Shown here: positions 42,361-52,584 of the stretch, piece by piece
Numbering within the stretch: position 1 is the first letter of the stretch
Layout: every line of letters begins with the position of its first letter
DNA from: Chrysophaeum taylorii
Taxonomy: Eukaryota; Sar; Pelagophyceae; Pelagomonadales; Pelagomonadaceae
Direction of reading: 5' to 3'
Assembly (NCBI GenBank): GCA_029834535.1
Contig: JAQMWT010000671.1
Location: 1 to 64,000, forward strand
Length of the DNA: 64,000 bases
Program-made: the position numbers and the translations under genes
The notes under the pieces: generated by a model
The model's input: the letters and a program-made list of their open reading frames with translations, nothing else
The model's database searches: none
What the model was told of the DNA's origin: nothing

Positions 42361-44456
42361 TCATTCGTTCATTCGCGCAAATCTCGGTGGTTGTTGTTGT
42401 TGTTGTTGGAATTGTTGATTGGAGAGCTGCACGAGGCGCTCTTTTAGGCTGTTTTTGTCCACTTCGTCGTCTTCGGAGTCCGAGGTGTCCGCGTCACGAT
42501 GGTGGTGGTAATCACCTTCTTCATGATATACCCACCACTGGTCCTCGGGGAGACGCGCGAGCGCGCGCATCGGGAGGGACGGGGCGAGCTCGGTCAAGGC
42601 GGGCTGATTGGCGGGAAAGGGCGGGTGCGCGACGGCAAGGGCGGTGAAAAGGGTGGCGAGGAGGAAAATAAAGAGGAGCACGACGAAGTCGTAGGCCTGG
42701 CCGGTGAGGACGCCGCCGACGCCGCGCCACGCGCCTATCTCGGCGGCGGCGTAGTCGTCGCCAATCCAGCCGCGGACGAGGATGTCATAAAAGTAGCGGA
42801 AGGCGCTCGCGACCTGGTACCAGCGGAGATGGGTGTTGGCGGCCTTGAAGGTCGTGATGTAGCCGGCGGTGCCGTCGGCGTAGGCGCTGTACGCGCCGAG
42901 GGCTAGGAAGAGCCACTCGAAGCCGAGGCGGCCGAGGAGGGCGCAGCACAACGTCGCGAGCGCCGTCGATATCGACACCACGACGGCGCCCACCAAGCAC
43001 AGGTAGGCGGGGTGTCGCGTGTGCGAGACCAACGCGTAGACGGCGGTAAAAGGGACCGAGACCAAAATATTGACGCAGAGCTCGTTCGCTACGATCACGT
43101 AACCCGACGCGAACGAGGCCTTGAGGGCCTGTCGCGCGCGCTCGATGTGACAGACGACGGTCGCCGCGCTGAGGAAGGGCAGGTAGTACAAGACGCGGAG
43201 CCAGGCGAGGACGGGATTTTGCCACTTCTCGACGTCTCCCGCGTCGATCAGCGCTTCCGTCGGCTCGGGGAGCGAACCGAAAAAGGCGCGGCACACCAAG
43301 AGGAAGTAGGCCAGGTGCAAGAGCCTCGTGTAGATCGTGTCGGGGTGGGCCGCGTACACCGCCCACTGGTCCTGAAAGAGGCGCCGCGTTCTTTTTTGTT
43401 GTTTTCCGACGAAACGAAGAATATCGACGGGAGAACCTCCGAGAGAGGAATAGTTTTTGGCGTTCAACAAGCTCGGGAGCAGCGCGTTGTCGTTTTTTCC
43501 GACGAGAAACGCGTAGATCTGGTCGTGCGTGGCCACCCACGAAAGCGACCTCTGTTGTTGTTGTTGTTCTTCTTCTTCTTTTTTGAAGAAGAAGAAGCAG
43601 AAGAAGCTTCGATTTTTTTCAACCGCCAGGATTCCAAAAATCGCGAGAACTACGTAGTAAAAAACGAGGATCGCAATGTCAAACGAGACGAGGCACAAAA
43701 AAGGGAGGCCGCGGGGGTTGCCGGTGGCCTCGGCGTAGTAGTTTCCGCCGTACACCCTTATAAACGCGTCGTAGGTGTATCTGTGCGGCGCGAAATAACT
43801 GATCCGTTCGAAGTTGGCGTGCTCGAGACTCACGAGCCAACCCGAACAGAAGACGCTCGTCGTCAAAAACGCAACGATCGCGAGAATCGCCCAATCGAGG
43901 TACTCAGAGCCACACCATTTCATCGTCAGGACCACAAACGCAGAAATGACAGCGGTCCCGAGAGCCGCGAACGCGGCGAAAAAAATGTTCTCGAGAGGCC
44001 GCAACGCGACCAGCTGTTGCCACGCGAGGCCTCCGCAAAACGCGAGGAGGCAGTTCGCGAGGGTCTCGCTCGCGAGCGTCACGACGAACCGCGTGTTCTG
44101 CGCCGAGATCGCCGGCACGCCCAGCAAAGGCAGGAGAGCGACGTAGAACTGGAAAGAATAGCCCGGGTTCTGGAACTTCGCGACGGCGCCCGTGGCGTCG
44201 GACGCGAGGTACGACCGCGACATGCGGTGCGTCTTCCCGAAAAAGGGCCCGAGGATGCCGACGACGCACACCAGGTACAGGCTCTTCGTCACTACCGACG
44301 CCGGGTACCGCCAGTGGTACGCAACCTACAAGTGAGAATCATCATGGCCAGGAAAAGACACACCAAACGCACCGTCTCGCGAAAGGCATGCGCCCAGCTC
44401 GAGGTGTCGACGCCGGCCTCGGCGTACACGGCGGCGACCTTCGCCTCTTCCGCCAT
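42361..44456 (-). CDS. ABC2-type (ABCG-like) membrane protein without ATPase domain, two exons
   Basis: Exon 1 is 44456-44373 (MAEEAKVAAVYAEAG, ending AFRET). A 47-nt intron with GTGCGT donor and TTGTAG acceptor spans 44372-44326. Exon 2 is 44325-42361 (VAYHWRYPASVVTKS onward). Together they give about 682 residues. Without splicing the frame stops just after the junction. The first half resembles an ABCG transmembrane domain, from its start (FRETVAYHWRYP) through several hydrophobic segments. A polar linker with a run of Glu and Gln (about residues 280-300) leads to a second such domain (FQDQWAVY, then AATVVCHIERARQALKASFA, the ER-type loop typical of ABCG). No Walker A, signature LSGGQ or Walker B is present. 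The Ser/Asp-rich C-terminus ends with polyQ. The protein may pair with a separate ATPase or have lost transport. Confidence 0.7.
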
Positions 44457-44521
44457 CACTCTGCTGCTGCTGCTTCTTCTCTTGGAGAAACCATTTTCGG
44501 TCGGACTTTTTGACGCCTACG

Positions 44522-47500
44522 TCAGTCACTTCCGTTGCGGCAACGCCACCCGAGTTCCTCGAGTGTGGCAACGAGCGTTAAGCTTTTCCGGGGGACAACC
44601 GAAGCCCGTTGGATGGCCCTATTCACGACTTTGTCTTCTTCTTCTTCTTCCTCACAAGTAGTGAGGGCCTCGCGCAATACCCGGAAGGCGGCGATGTGGG
44701 CGACGAGATCCGCCGCACGCCGTGCGCGATGGTACACCGCAGCCGCGAACGCGCGATAGAGATCGCTCTTTTGTTCGCGCAAGTACAAGTGCGCGAGCGC
44801 ATCTAGAACGCGGTCCCTTCGCGCCCTCTGCAAGGTCGCGGCGACCGTCGATCGAATCCGCAGCCGCCGCGAGAGGTCCGCAATCATGACGACGTAACGC
44901 ACTTCTAACTCCGCCGCCGGGCAGGGGTCGTCGAACGACCCCCACGGGTCTTCTTCCGCTACGACGTCGTTTTCGTCGTCAAAGAAGAAAAACGACGCCG
45001 AAAATCTCTCGTCTTCGTCGAGGAGCCTGGGCACGCAGGGGGTCAGCTCGTCTGGCGGGGGTGCCGCCTGGGACATAGCAGTCGCGATCGCCGCCCTGTA
45101 GCGCACCGAGTCCCGAAGGAGTCGCAACTCGTCGCGCGCCGCGGAAACGCGTCGAATCGCGGCGCGGTCGCTCGTCTTTAGGTCCTGGAGGATTTTGGCC
45201 ACCCTGTTCCACCGAGCCTCTTCGTTTTCCGCCTCGTCAGCAAGAGCAAAGCGCCACGCGACAACATTGCTCGCCGCGCGCGCGAGTATCAGATCTCGGG
45301 GACGTGCGGCCTCGCGGTCAATTTCGAAAGCGTCCTCGGCCGCGGCGACGGCGGCGGCGAGGGCCGTCGCGTCGACGCCGCGCGTTTTAGCCAGGCTCGA
45401 TCGCCAGACAATCTCGGTCGCGTTGGCGAAAAAATCATCGGGGTCGCGCGGCATCGAGGAAGCCCACGGCTTGAATCCTCCCGCGCCCAGCGCGAAGCGC
45501 ACCCTCTCGACCGCGCTACGCTGCGCGAGCGTGGCCGTCGCGTACCGCGTTTGTGCGCTCTCGACGGAGGAGGGACAACCCTCGAGCGCGATCGCCAGAA
45601 TCTCCGGATCTTGGACCCACAGCGCGCGGTGCAGCGCCAACGCCGCGCTCGCGGCCCTCGTCGCCTCGACCATCGACTCGGGGAGCTCGTGGGTTTGCGC
45701 GGCGGCTCGCTCGAGCGCACCGCGAAGGGCCGCGCGCTGGCGCCGCCAGGCGCACCCTTGCGCGTCGGACCACGGCTCTTGGCCCGTGCGACATGCCAGC
45801 CTCGCGTCTATTCGTTCGCGCGCGCTCTTACTCGGCACGCGCGGGTCTGAAGACGCGACGACGACGGGGTCCAACGACGACGCGGCGCCCTCGTCGGTTC
45901 GCCAGAAGGCGGTGTCGGCGATGGCTGAGCGCAGCGCGCGCAACACTACGACGTGGAGCGCCTCGGCGCGAGCAAGGTTTGAGAAAGCGAGGGCCTCGCC
46001 GTAGAAGTCCGCATCTTGAAAAGGCGCTTCGCACGCTCGGCTCGCGAGAGCCGCCAGTCGCTGCACCTCCTCCCAGTCGTCGGCCTGCATCGCCCTGCGC
46101 ACGGCGACCGTCACCCTCAATACGCTGGCGACTCTCCGGGTTTTTTCGAGGCGAGGCCGCCACGACGGCTGCGTTGCGCGATCGTCGTCGTCGTCGTCGC
46201 GGAGCGTAAAATACCGCGTAGTGACGACGTTTTCGCCGAATAAGACCACCGCATCTTCGCTCGCCTCACATCTTGCGATCGCACTAAGCAGGCGCGAGGC
46301 CAAGCTCGCGTCGTCGTCGGCGTTGTTGTTGTACTCGCCCACCGGCCACGGAGCGGGGAGGCTGGACGAGGCGGCCGCGACAAACGTCTCGTGAGCGAGA
46401 AACGCCGCTGCCCACGATACTTCCTCGGCAGCGCGAGGATGCGTCGTCGCCTGGAGGACATCATCATCATCATCATCATCAAAAAGCGCTGCCGAACCCG
46501 GCGTCTCGCTCAGAGGAGGAGTGGGGGATGGCACCCGGTCGGCGTCGACGGCTATCTCGGCGGTCGAGGTAGCGCGAACAGCGGGATCCAAGCACGCGTC
46601 AAACTCGTTCGCCTCGGCTGTGGTCCGTAGCGCCGCGAATAGCGCGTCGCAACGCCCGAAGGCCATGCGGAGGCGCAAGAGCCACTGCGCTTGGTGGACG
46701 AGGTTGCGTGTTGCGTCGGAGAGCCTCGAAAAGAAAACGTCCCCCTTTCGATGCGCCAAGACAGCAGCGTCCCGCGGTTTTGGCACGAGGGACGGCGCCC
46801 AGAACCAACGGCCGCCGAGCACCACAGCCTCGCGCGCGTCCTCCATCCTCATCATTGTTGAAGACGACCCGCGCGGTAGCACTGGCCAGCACCACCTACC
46901 TTCTTTTTCGGCGTCGCCGCGGACTGCTGCTGCTGCTTCGAGGTCGATAGGATCAGCAGGATTCGAGTGGCACGCGCGGCGCGCCGCGTCTGCTGTTGGC
47001 GCCTCGAAGCAAGCGCGGACGACGCGAGAGAGGAGCGACGTCGACACGGTGTCCTTAAGATCGCAGACGACGCCCCGGTCGATGCTGCCCGTGTCGTTTG
47101 CAAGCGCTGCTTCGACCATCTCGCGGACGCGACGTTCCTCGAGAACAACGCGCGCCCACTCGATCTCCGCGCACGCGTTTGGAGCGACGTCTCGCGGCAC
47201 GAGTTTAGAATCGTTGTTCGCGTCGCCACACAACCCGGCTGCGGCAAACCTGTCCTCCTCCTCGAGAGTGCGTTGTTCCAAGATGTCGCGCACGCAGCTG
47301 TCGTGCACCTCCCATCGTCCTTGGATTTGCGCGCGCCGCAGTGCCAGCACGAACGCGGCGAAGCGCGCGGCCGACTTGGAGGCCGGCATCGTCGAGCCGA
47401 ATCGACGCAGGCGACCGAGCGCCGCTTCGAGTTGCTCCACCTGGACGACGCTGACGGCGTCCCAAGGCGGGCTTTGCACAGATTGAAAGCCACCACTTTC

Positions 47501-50371
47501 GAGGCCGATCTGCAGATCTCTCATGGCCCGAACGAACTCGCCGCGCCGCCGCGCGAAACGAGCCTCTCGCGTCTCGGCCTCGAGCGCGGCCATCAAAAAC
47601 GTGAAGCTCCGGTCGCGGATTGTAACATCAACCACGCCGTGCGTCGGCTCATTGATGGCAATGCATCCGGCGGAAAGCCCTCGACCCTCGCTCGCCGCGA
47701 TTGCGGCGCACAGCGCCTCCAGACGATGCTGCGGATTGCGCGGTCGGTGCCTTTCTGCCTCGCGACACACAAACCGGGCGGACCGCACAGCGTAGGCAAC
47801 TCCGACGAGGCGCGCAATTCGTTCATAATTCTCAGGAGACATAATAAAGTCGACGCGGTCGACTGCGGCGGCCACATCCCCGATCGCTTGGTCGATCGTC
47901 TCGACTTCCGCGCCAGAAACGTCGACGGCAGCTTCGGCGCGTCCCCTAATTCCGCGGTGACAGTCGCATGCCTCAAACACGGATGACAACGCACGCGCCA
48001 AGGACAATCGTGCCCTGAGTTTGTCCAAGAGCACGTAACAGTTGCCGAGCGAGACCGACACGGTTGCGCTTATCATTTCCGTCGCGTCGACCGTGTCGTC
48101 TTCGCGCCGAAACAATGATACCGGTTTTTCTTCTTCTTCTTCTTCTTCTTCTTCTTCTTCTTCGAAGGCTGCCGTTCGGCCCGCTGTCCAATCGGCGTAG
48201 GTCCTAGGACGTGGTTCAAAAACGTCATCGTTGTCCGGCGGATCCACCTCGGAATCGCTCAAAAGATGGCCAAGTTTCATGAGATCGCGGGCTCGCGTCT
48301 CCGCGGAGTGGACGGCTCGGGCCGCGCGCGCGAGCCGAAGCGCCGCCAGGATCAGGCGGTTCGCGAATTGTGTGCCAAAGCCCGCGTCGAGATCGGAGAG
48401 GAAAGTCATGGCATCGGTGGTAGCTGACCTCAACCGCGCTGCAAACCCGGCGAGGTCGTCGTCGTTGGCAGCAGGGAGCTTGGAGAGCGCCGAGCCGAGG
48501 CGTCGGCGTATCGCGCGCTCCTTGCACGCCTGAGCCCCTAGCACGATCTCGGCGGTGACGTCACCGCGCACGGGGCCGTCTGCACAACATATTTGCGCGA
48601 CGGCGCGGCGTGTTGCTGCTATCAACGCGTCCCCCGCCGATTCGTCCGTCGAGACGACACCCAAGTCAACTTCGTCGTCGTCGTCGTTTCCTCGGTCGCT
48701 CGCGATCTCGTCGACGTCCGCGCGCGCGACCGCTGCCTGCGCTTTGCGGAGGTCCCCTAAAACGCGCACGGCGAGCTGGAGCTGCGGAAACGGTGCCTCC
48801 AAAGGTTCGTCTCTCGTAGTGTCGAATGTGGGCGAGTCGACCAGATCGCGCAGACGCTCGAGCCTGTCGGTCTCGACGGTCTGGAAGTAGTCCAAGCCGA
48901 GAATAATCGGTCGAGCGTCCGTCGTGATTGCGACCCACTCGCGACGCGCGTGCAAAAAAGCGAGTTCGCGCTCGTACAAATCGACCTCGCGCCTCTGCGC
49001 AATCCCGAACTCTGAGCGTCGCACGTCATCATCCGCTTCTCCGACGGCGGCGGCGGCCGAAAAGCGTTCTACGGCGGCCGCGAGGGCTTCGCGGTCGCCG
49101 CGACCGTACGCGAGCCGCATCGCCGCTATCGCACGGATGCGCGAGCGGACGTACGCGAGACGCGGGTCGCACGACGACACGGGCACGAGGTCATCCTCCA
49201 TGAGCGAAGTGACATCGCCCTCCCCCCACTTGCGGCCCTGGATTCTCAAGTCGCCGCAATACCCCTCGACGGGCCTCGTCGTCGTCGCGAGCAACGACAT
49301 TACTCTCAGAAACTCGAGATGCTGGGTCGCCGCGTAGAGCTCCGAAATCAAGTTCGGCGCGTCTCTCGCGGCGTCCCCGACGTCCTCTTCGAGTTGGGAG
49401 AGCCGTTGGACTGCGGCGGCGACCGTCGGCCCGTCGTCTGGGCCGTCCGTCCAGTCGCCGGCACAAACGGCGCGGCGGAGCGCGAAAACCCATTTCGTTA
49501 CTTGCGCTCTCGCGCGGAGCCGCACGCGCGCCTCGACGTCCTCGGGATCCCCGCACCCGGCGTCTTCCTCTTCCGCGACCTGCACCTCGCACTCGTCGCT
49601 CGTAGTTTTGTCGTCGTCGTCGTCGTCGCTTTGACTCGGAAGAAGCGCGAGAGTAAAGCGACCGACCAGTATTTCGCGACGCGCTCTCGCCTTGGCTCTA
49701 CGAACCTCGTCCTCGAGGTGGTTGGCCCACGGTCCTTCGACGGCAACAACAGTCGCCCAGTCCCGGCGCTCCCATGCTCTCGCGAGCCTCGCGACGCGCT
49801 CCGCGATCTCCGCGAGGCTTCTTGTCTCGCGCGTCGGCGGCGCTGGAAGACGCCGCGCGGCGGCGACCGCGCGCTCGAGGGCCGGCGCGTTCAGGCGGCG
49901 CGTCACGCGCTCGTGCAGGCCTCGTCGTCGTCCCGTAAGAAGCTGCTGGTGGTGCTGCGACGGCATATCGTCGAGGGCTTCTTCGAGCGCGAGTCGCGCG
50001 TCGGAATCCTCGACGTACGCGAAGCAAGCCTCGACCTCGGCCCTCGACGCGAGCGGCCGCGCCTCGACGGTGCTCGCGAGCGCACGGATCCACCGCAGCT
50101 CTGCGCGGCGCTCCTGGCGCGGCCGTTTCGGGTCGCGCGCCACCAGCGCTTCGCGCAGCCGTGCGAGGTCTAGGCCATCAAGGTGCATTCGCAAGGCCAT
50201 CGACTCGAGCAGCCCCGCAGAGTAGAGGCTCTCGTTCCCGCGGGTCTCGCGCGCGAACTGGCCCCTCGCCGCGGCCCTTTTGAGCGCCTCGACCGCCGCG
50301 ACCTCCGAGGCCTCGGCCCGCAGTTTGCGCACCTTGGCCCGAATCTCCTCGGACACATCGAACCGTGGCAT
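44522..50371 (-). CDS. Giant helical repeat protein of unknown function
   Basis: One uninterrupted frame of 1,949 codons. The protein is Ala/Arg/Asp/Glu-rich and appears almost wholly alpha-helical. A degenerate helix-hairpin unit recurs: a hydrophobic helix with L/V-x-x-R-x-A followed by a short turn with DW or GD, then another helix. Examples are ARAWERRDWATVVAVEG, VFALRRAVCAGDWTDG, MRLAYGRGDREALAAAVERF, LALRRAQIQGRWEVHD, RVTVAVRRAMQADDWEEVQR and LHRALWVQDPEILAIALEG. Low-complexity inserts (poly-Glu, DDDDDD runs) interrupt it. No catalytic motif, signal peptide or membrane segment is seen. It resembles solenoid scaffolds in overall style, but I do not recognise the family. Its start lies 55 bp from the divergent transporter gene, and its end is 65 bp from the ABC2 gene. 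Confidence 0.8.
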   Translation of the reverse strand: MPRFDVSEEIRAKVRKLRAEASEVAAVEALKRAAARGQFARETRGNESLYSAGLLESMALRMHLDGLDLARLREALVARDPKRPRQERRAELRWIRALASTVEARPLASRAEVEACFAYVEDSDARLALEEALDDMPSQHHQQLLTGRRRGLHERVTRRLNAPALERAVAAARRLPAPPTRETRSLAEIAERVARLARAWERRDWATVVAVEGPWANHLEDEVRRAKARARREILVGRFTLALLPSQSDDDDDDKTTSDECEVQVAEEEDAGCGDPEDVEARVRLRARAQVTKWVFALRRAVCAGDWTDGPDDGPTVAAAVQRLSQLEEDVGDAARDAPNLISELYAATQHLEFLRVMSLLATTTRPVEGYCGDLRIQGRKWGEGDVTSLMEDDLVPVSSCDPRLAYVRSRIRAIAAMRLAYGRGDREALAAAVERFSAAAAVGEADDDVRRSEFGIAQRREVDLYERELAFLHARREWVAITTDARPIILGLDYFQTVETDRLERLRDLVDSPTFDTTRDEPLEAPFPQLQLAVRVLGDLRKAQAAVARADVDEIASDRGNDDDDEVDLGVVSTDESAGDALIAATRRAVAQICCADGPVRGDVTAEIVLGAQACKERAIRRRLGSALSKLPAANDDDLAGFAARLRSATTDAMTFLSDLDAGFGTQFANRLILAALRLARAARAVHSAETRARDLMKLGHLLSDSEVDPPDNDDVFEPRPRTYADWTAGRTAAFEEEEEEEEEEEEKPVSLFRREDDTVDATEMISATVSVSLGNCYVLLDKLRARLSLARALSSVFEACDCHRGIRGRAEAAVDVSGAEVETIDQAIGDVAAAVDRVDFIMSPENYERIARLVGVAYAVRSARFVCREAERHRPRNPQHRLEALCAAIAASEGRGLSAGCIAINEPTHGVVDVTIRDRSFTFLMAALEAETREARFARRRGEFVRAMRDLQIGLESGGFQSVQSPPWDAVSVVQVEQLEAALGRLRRFGSTMPASKSAARFAAFVLALRRAQIQGRWEVHDSCVRDILEQRTLEEEDRFAAAGLCGDANNDSKLVPRDVAPNACAEIEWARVVLEERRVREMVEAALANDTGSIDRGVVCDLKDTVSTSLLSRVVRACFEAPTADAARRACHSNPADPIDLEAAAAVRGDAEKEGRWCWPVLPRGSSSTMMRMEDAREAVVLGGRWFWAPSLVPKPRDAAVLAHRKGDVFFSRLSDATRNLVHQAQWLLRLRMAFGRCDALFAALRTTAEANEFDACLDPAVRATSTAEIAVDADRVPSPTPPLSETPGSAALFDDDDDDDVLQATTHPRAAEEVSWAAAFLAHETFVAAASSSLPAPWPVGEYNNNADDDASLASRLLSAIARCEASEDAVVLFGENVVTTRYFTLRDDDDDDRATQPSWRPRLEKTRRVASVLRVTVAVRRAMQADDWEEVQRLAALASRACEAPFQDADFYGEALAFSNLARAEALHVVVLRALRSAIADTAFWRTDEGAASSLDPVVVASSDPRVPSKSARERIDARLACRTGQEPWSDAQGCAWRRQRAALRGALERAAAQTHELPESMVEATRAASAALALHRALWVQDPEILAIALEGCPSSVESAQTRYATATLAQRSAVERVRFALGAGGFKPWASSMPRDPDDFFANATEIVWRSSLAKTRGVDATALAAAVAAAEDAFEIDREAARPRDLILARAASNVVAWRFALADEAENEEARWNRVAKILQDLKTSDRAAIRRVSAARDELRLLRDSVRYRAAIATAMSQAAPPPDELTPCVPRLLDEDERFSASFFFFDDENDVVAEEDPWGSFDDPCPAAELEVRYVVMIADLSRRLRIRSTVAATLQRARRDRVLDALAHLYLREQKSDLYRAFAAAVYHRARRAADLVAHIAAFRVLREALTTCEEEEEEDKVVNRAIQRASVVPRKSLTLVATLEELGWRCRNGSD

Positions 50372-50426
50372 TTTTCATTAGTAGTTAAGATTAACCCTCG
50401 CGGATCCTTTTTCTCCTTCTCCTGAG

Positions 50427-51932
50427 ATGGAAAGCGGCGAGGACGAGATTCCCGAGTCTGCAAAAAGAAGAGCGTGGTGGCGACCGCGACTGCCGGAGGG
50501 GCTGCTCGTGCTGTACGCTCTCAACGCGTTGGCCGACTCGTTTCCCCTCACAGCCACGACCGAGTGGCTCAACTCGTACCTGAAAATGTCGCAGGCGACG
50601 CAGTCCATGTTCTACGCGGCGACGTTCGTCCCCTACTCGTTCAAGCCCGTGTACGCGGCCTTGAGCGAGATCGCCGGGCGGCGGATGTTGTTCGTGGGGG
50701 CGACGGCGCTCGAGGCGGCGTTCTACGTCTTGTGCGGGACGCTCGTCGAGTCGACCGCCGGGGCCTTCGGCGCCGTCCTCTTCCGCGAGATCTGCTCCGC
50801 ATGCGCCGAGATGATGCTGTCGGCGACGCTCGCCGACTGCGTGAGCGAGGGCCGCGCCGCGGCGACGCGAGCGCAGGCCGAGGCGGCGGGCGCGCGATGG
50901 TGCGGCACCGTCGCCGGCTACGGCGTCTCGCTCTGGATGTACAGCTGCGGCAACAAGACCGCCCCCGCGCGCCTCGTCATCTCGTGCACGGCCGCCATCC
51001 TCGGCCCCGCCGCCCTCGTCGGGTGCCTCTTGCCCCCGCGAATCAAAAAAGAAACGACTTCTGGGGGCGCGGGCGGCGCGCCGCTCCTAATCCTCTCGCA
51101 GATCTCTTGCGCGTGGGTCGCCCTCAAGGATGTCTTGGTCGTGCACCATCGCGCCATGTGGCGCGGGACTATGTACGCGCTGGGCGCGGTTGTCGGAGGG
51201 GCGGCCCTAGCGACGGCGGTTTTTTTCGCCCGCTCGCCGCCGGTCGCGGACGAACCCCTCCTCCCGCGACCGTCTTCGAAACTAAAGAACGTCGCCTTTT
51301 CGCGGCGCGCCCTGGCCCCCGGCGCTCTGGCCCTCGCGCTCAACGCGGCCCCCTCGGCCTCGGTCCAGATCTCAAATCTCGAGTACTACCTCTTCTTTTC
51401 GGCGAAACCATGCTACGTCCCGTACGTCGAACTCGTAGTCGCCGCGAGTTCGCTCGCGGCCTGCGGGGCCTACGCGGCGGCGGCCCTGGGCGGCCGCGTG
51501 CGTTTCGAACTCGCCGTCTTCGTCGCGGTGGCCGCGGCCGTCTCGCTCCTTTTCGGGCCGTTATCCCGCGCACACCCTCTGGGCCACTCCGACTCCGTCT
51601 GCCTCCGGGGCTCGTGCCTCGGCCGCTTCGCCTACGACGCGACGGCCCGGGTTTTCACCGCGTTTTTTTCTGAACTCGCGCTCCTCGCGCAGACGACGCT
51701 CGTCTTGCGCTCGGCGCTCGTCCTCGCCGACGGCACCCCTCACGCCACCATCTACGGCGCCTTCCTCGCGCTCGTCGACGCTGGCGCCTCGGTCTCCGGC
51801 TGGGTGACGGCGCCCCTCGTCCAGCGGGCCAACATTACCTACGCCAATTTCCACCATCTCCCCTGGCTCCTCCGGGTCTGCGCCCTGGCTAGCATCCTCG
51901 CCCTCACCCCCACCCCCTTCGTCCAAGCGTGA
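50427..51932 (+). CDS. Folate/biopterin transporter (BT1) family membrane protein
   Basis: A 501-residue polytopic protein with about 12 predicted membrane segments. It is related to the BT1 branch of the major facilitator superfamily, which moves folates or pterins; plastid and parasite members are known. Diagnostic segments are TTEWLNSYLKMS and VPYSFKPVYAALSEIAGRRM (the F-K-P-V/I-Y-G-x-x-S-D-x-x-P pattern), then MLSATLADCVSEGRA (in place of the usual D-A-x-x-D). The cytosolic N-terminus is short and acidic-basic (MESGEDEIPESAKRR), with no cleavable plastid signal. The gene is intronless and divergent from the giant helical protein gene with a 55-bp gap. Substrate is inferred from the family only. 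Confidence 0.85.
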   Translation: MESGEDEIPESAKRRAWWRPRLPEGLLVLYALNALADSFPLTATTEWLNSYLKMSQATQSMFYAATFVPYSFKPVYAALSEIAGRRMLFVGATALEAAFYVLCGTLVESTAGAFGAVLFREICSACAEMMLSATLADCVSEGRAAATRAQAEAAGARWCGTVAGYGVSLWMYSCGNKTAPARLVISCTAAILGPAALVGCLLPPRIKKETTSGGAGGAPLLILSQISCAWVALKDVLVVHHRAMWRGTMYALGAVVGGAALATAVFFARSPPVADEPLLPRPSSKLKNVAFSRRALAPGALALALNAAPSASVQISNLEYYLFFSAKPCYVPYVELVVAASSLAACGAYAAAALGGRVRFELAVFVAVAAAVSLLFGPLSRAHPLGHSDSVCLRGSCLGRFAYDATARVFTAFFSELALLAQTTLVLRSALVLADGTPHATIYGAFLALVDAGASVSGWVTAPLVQRANITYANFHHLPWLLRVCALASILALTPTPFVQA

Positions 51933-52584
51933 CCTCTCGAAACGATGAGCACAGATCGCGCCCTGGCCGCGTGCCGCCGCGGCTCGGTTTGAGTGTTTTT
52001 GTGGATATCGATACGTACGCGCACTGCGATGCGATGCGATACGATGCGCGGTGGCCTCTCAACCCACCGGTGATGTGGACGTGGACGTGGACCTGGACCT
52101 GGATGTGCACCACCGTCATCAGCTTGAGGAGGTCGGGGAGTCCGTCCGTCCGCTCGCCCCCGGGAATGGTAACAACGCAACCATTCTCCGTCTACGAAGC
52201 TCTGTGTTCGTCGAGCGTCTCAAAAGGGACCGACCGACCGACCGACCATCCGGAAAGCCCGTTGGTGCATCTGTTGTTGTGACGATGGCTCAGGGATGTG
52301 CTGCGCGCGGAAAGAACTACATCACTTCCGATCGAAAGGAGGCTCCATCGGAACCCATGCCGCGCAGAGCTTCTGCGGGCGCGACATCTCCGACATCGTG
52401 TCATGACCAACAGTCTTCTTCTCCAACGAGGAACAAGCATGTCGTCTGAAAAATCGTACATTCATCGTCACGAACAACTGATTTTCGAGAAGAGAAAAAC
52501 CGCGACAATCTCCAAGAGCCGTGGCGTCTGTCGCGCGCTCTTGGCGCAAGAAAGGCGAGTATTGTAGATGCCGGTTTTAAATTC
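51933..52584. other. Intergenic stretch
   Basis: No gene is supported. Short tandem runs are present: GTGGACGTGGACCTGGAC-type hexamers (about 52073-52100) and GACC repeats (about 52231-52248). Frames on both strands are short and featureless. Confidence 0.5.
52577..52584 (+). repeat. Left 8-bp target-site duplication of the hAT element
   Basis: TTAAATTC lies immediately before the left inverted terminus. The right flank (55198-55205) reads TATAATTC, which matches at six of eight positions. An 8-bp duplication is the hallmark of hAT insertion. Confidence 0.65.

Noticed and set aside
43012-44661. 549-codon plus-strand ORF
   Set aside because: It lies opposite the ABC2 membrane protein, whose hydrophobic segments and splice sites are convincing. 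The plus frame is highly charged and featureless.
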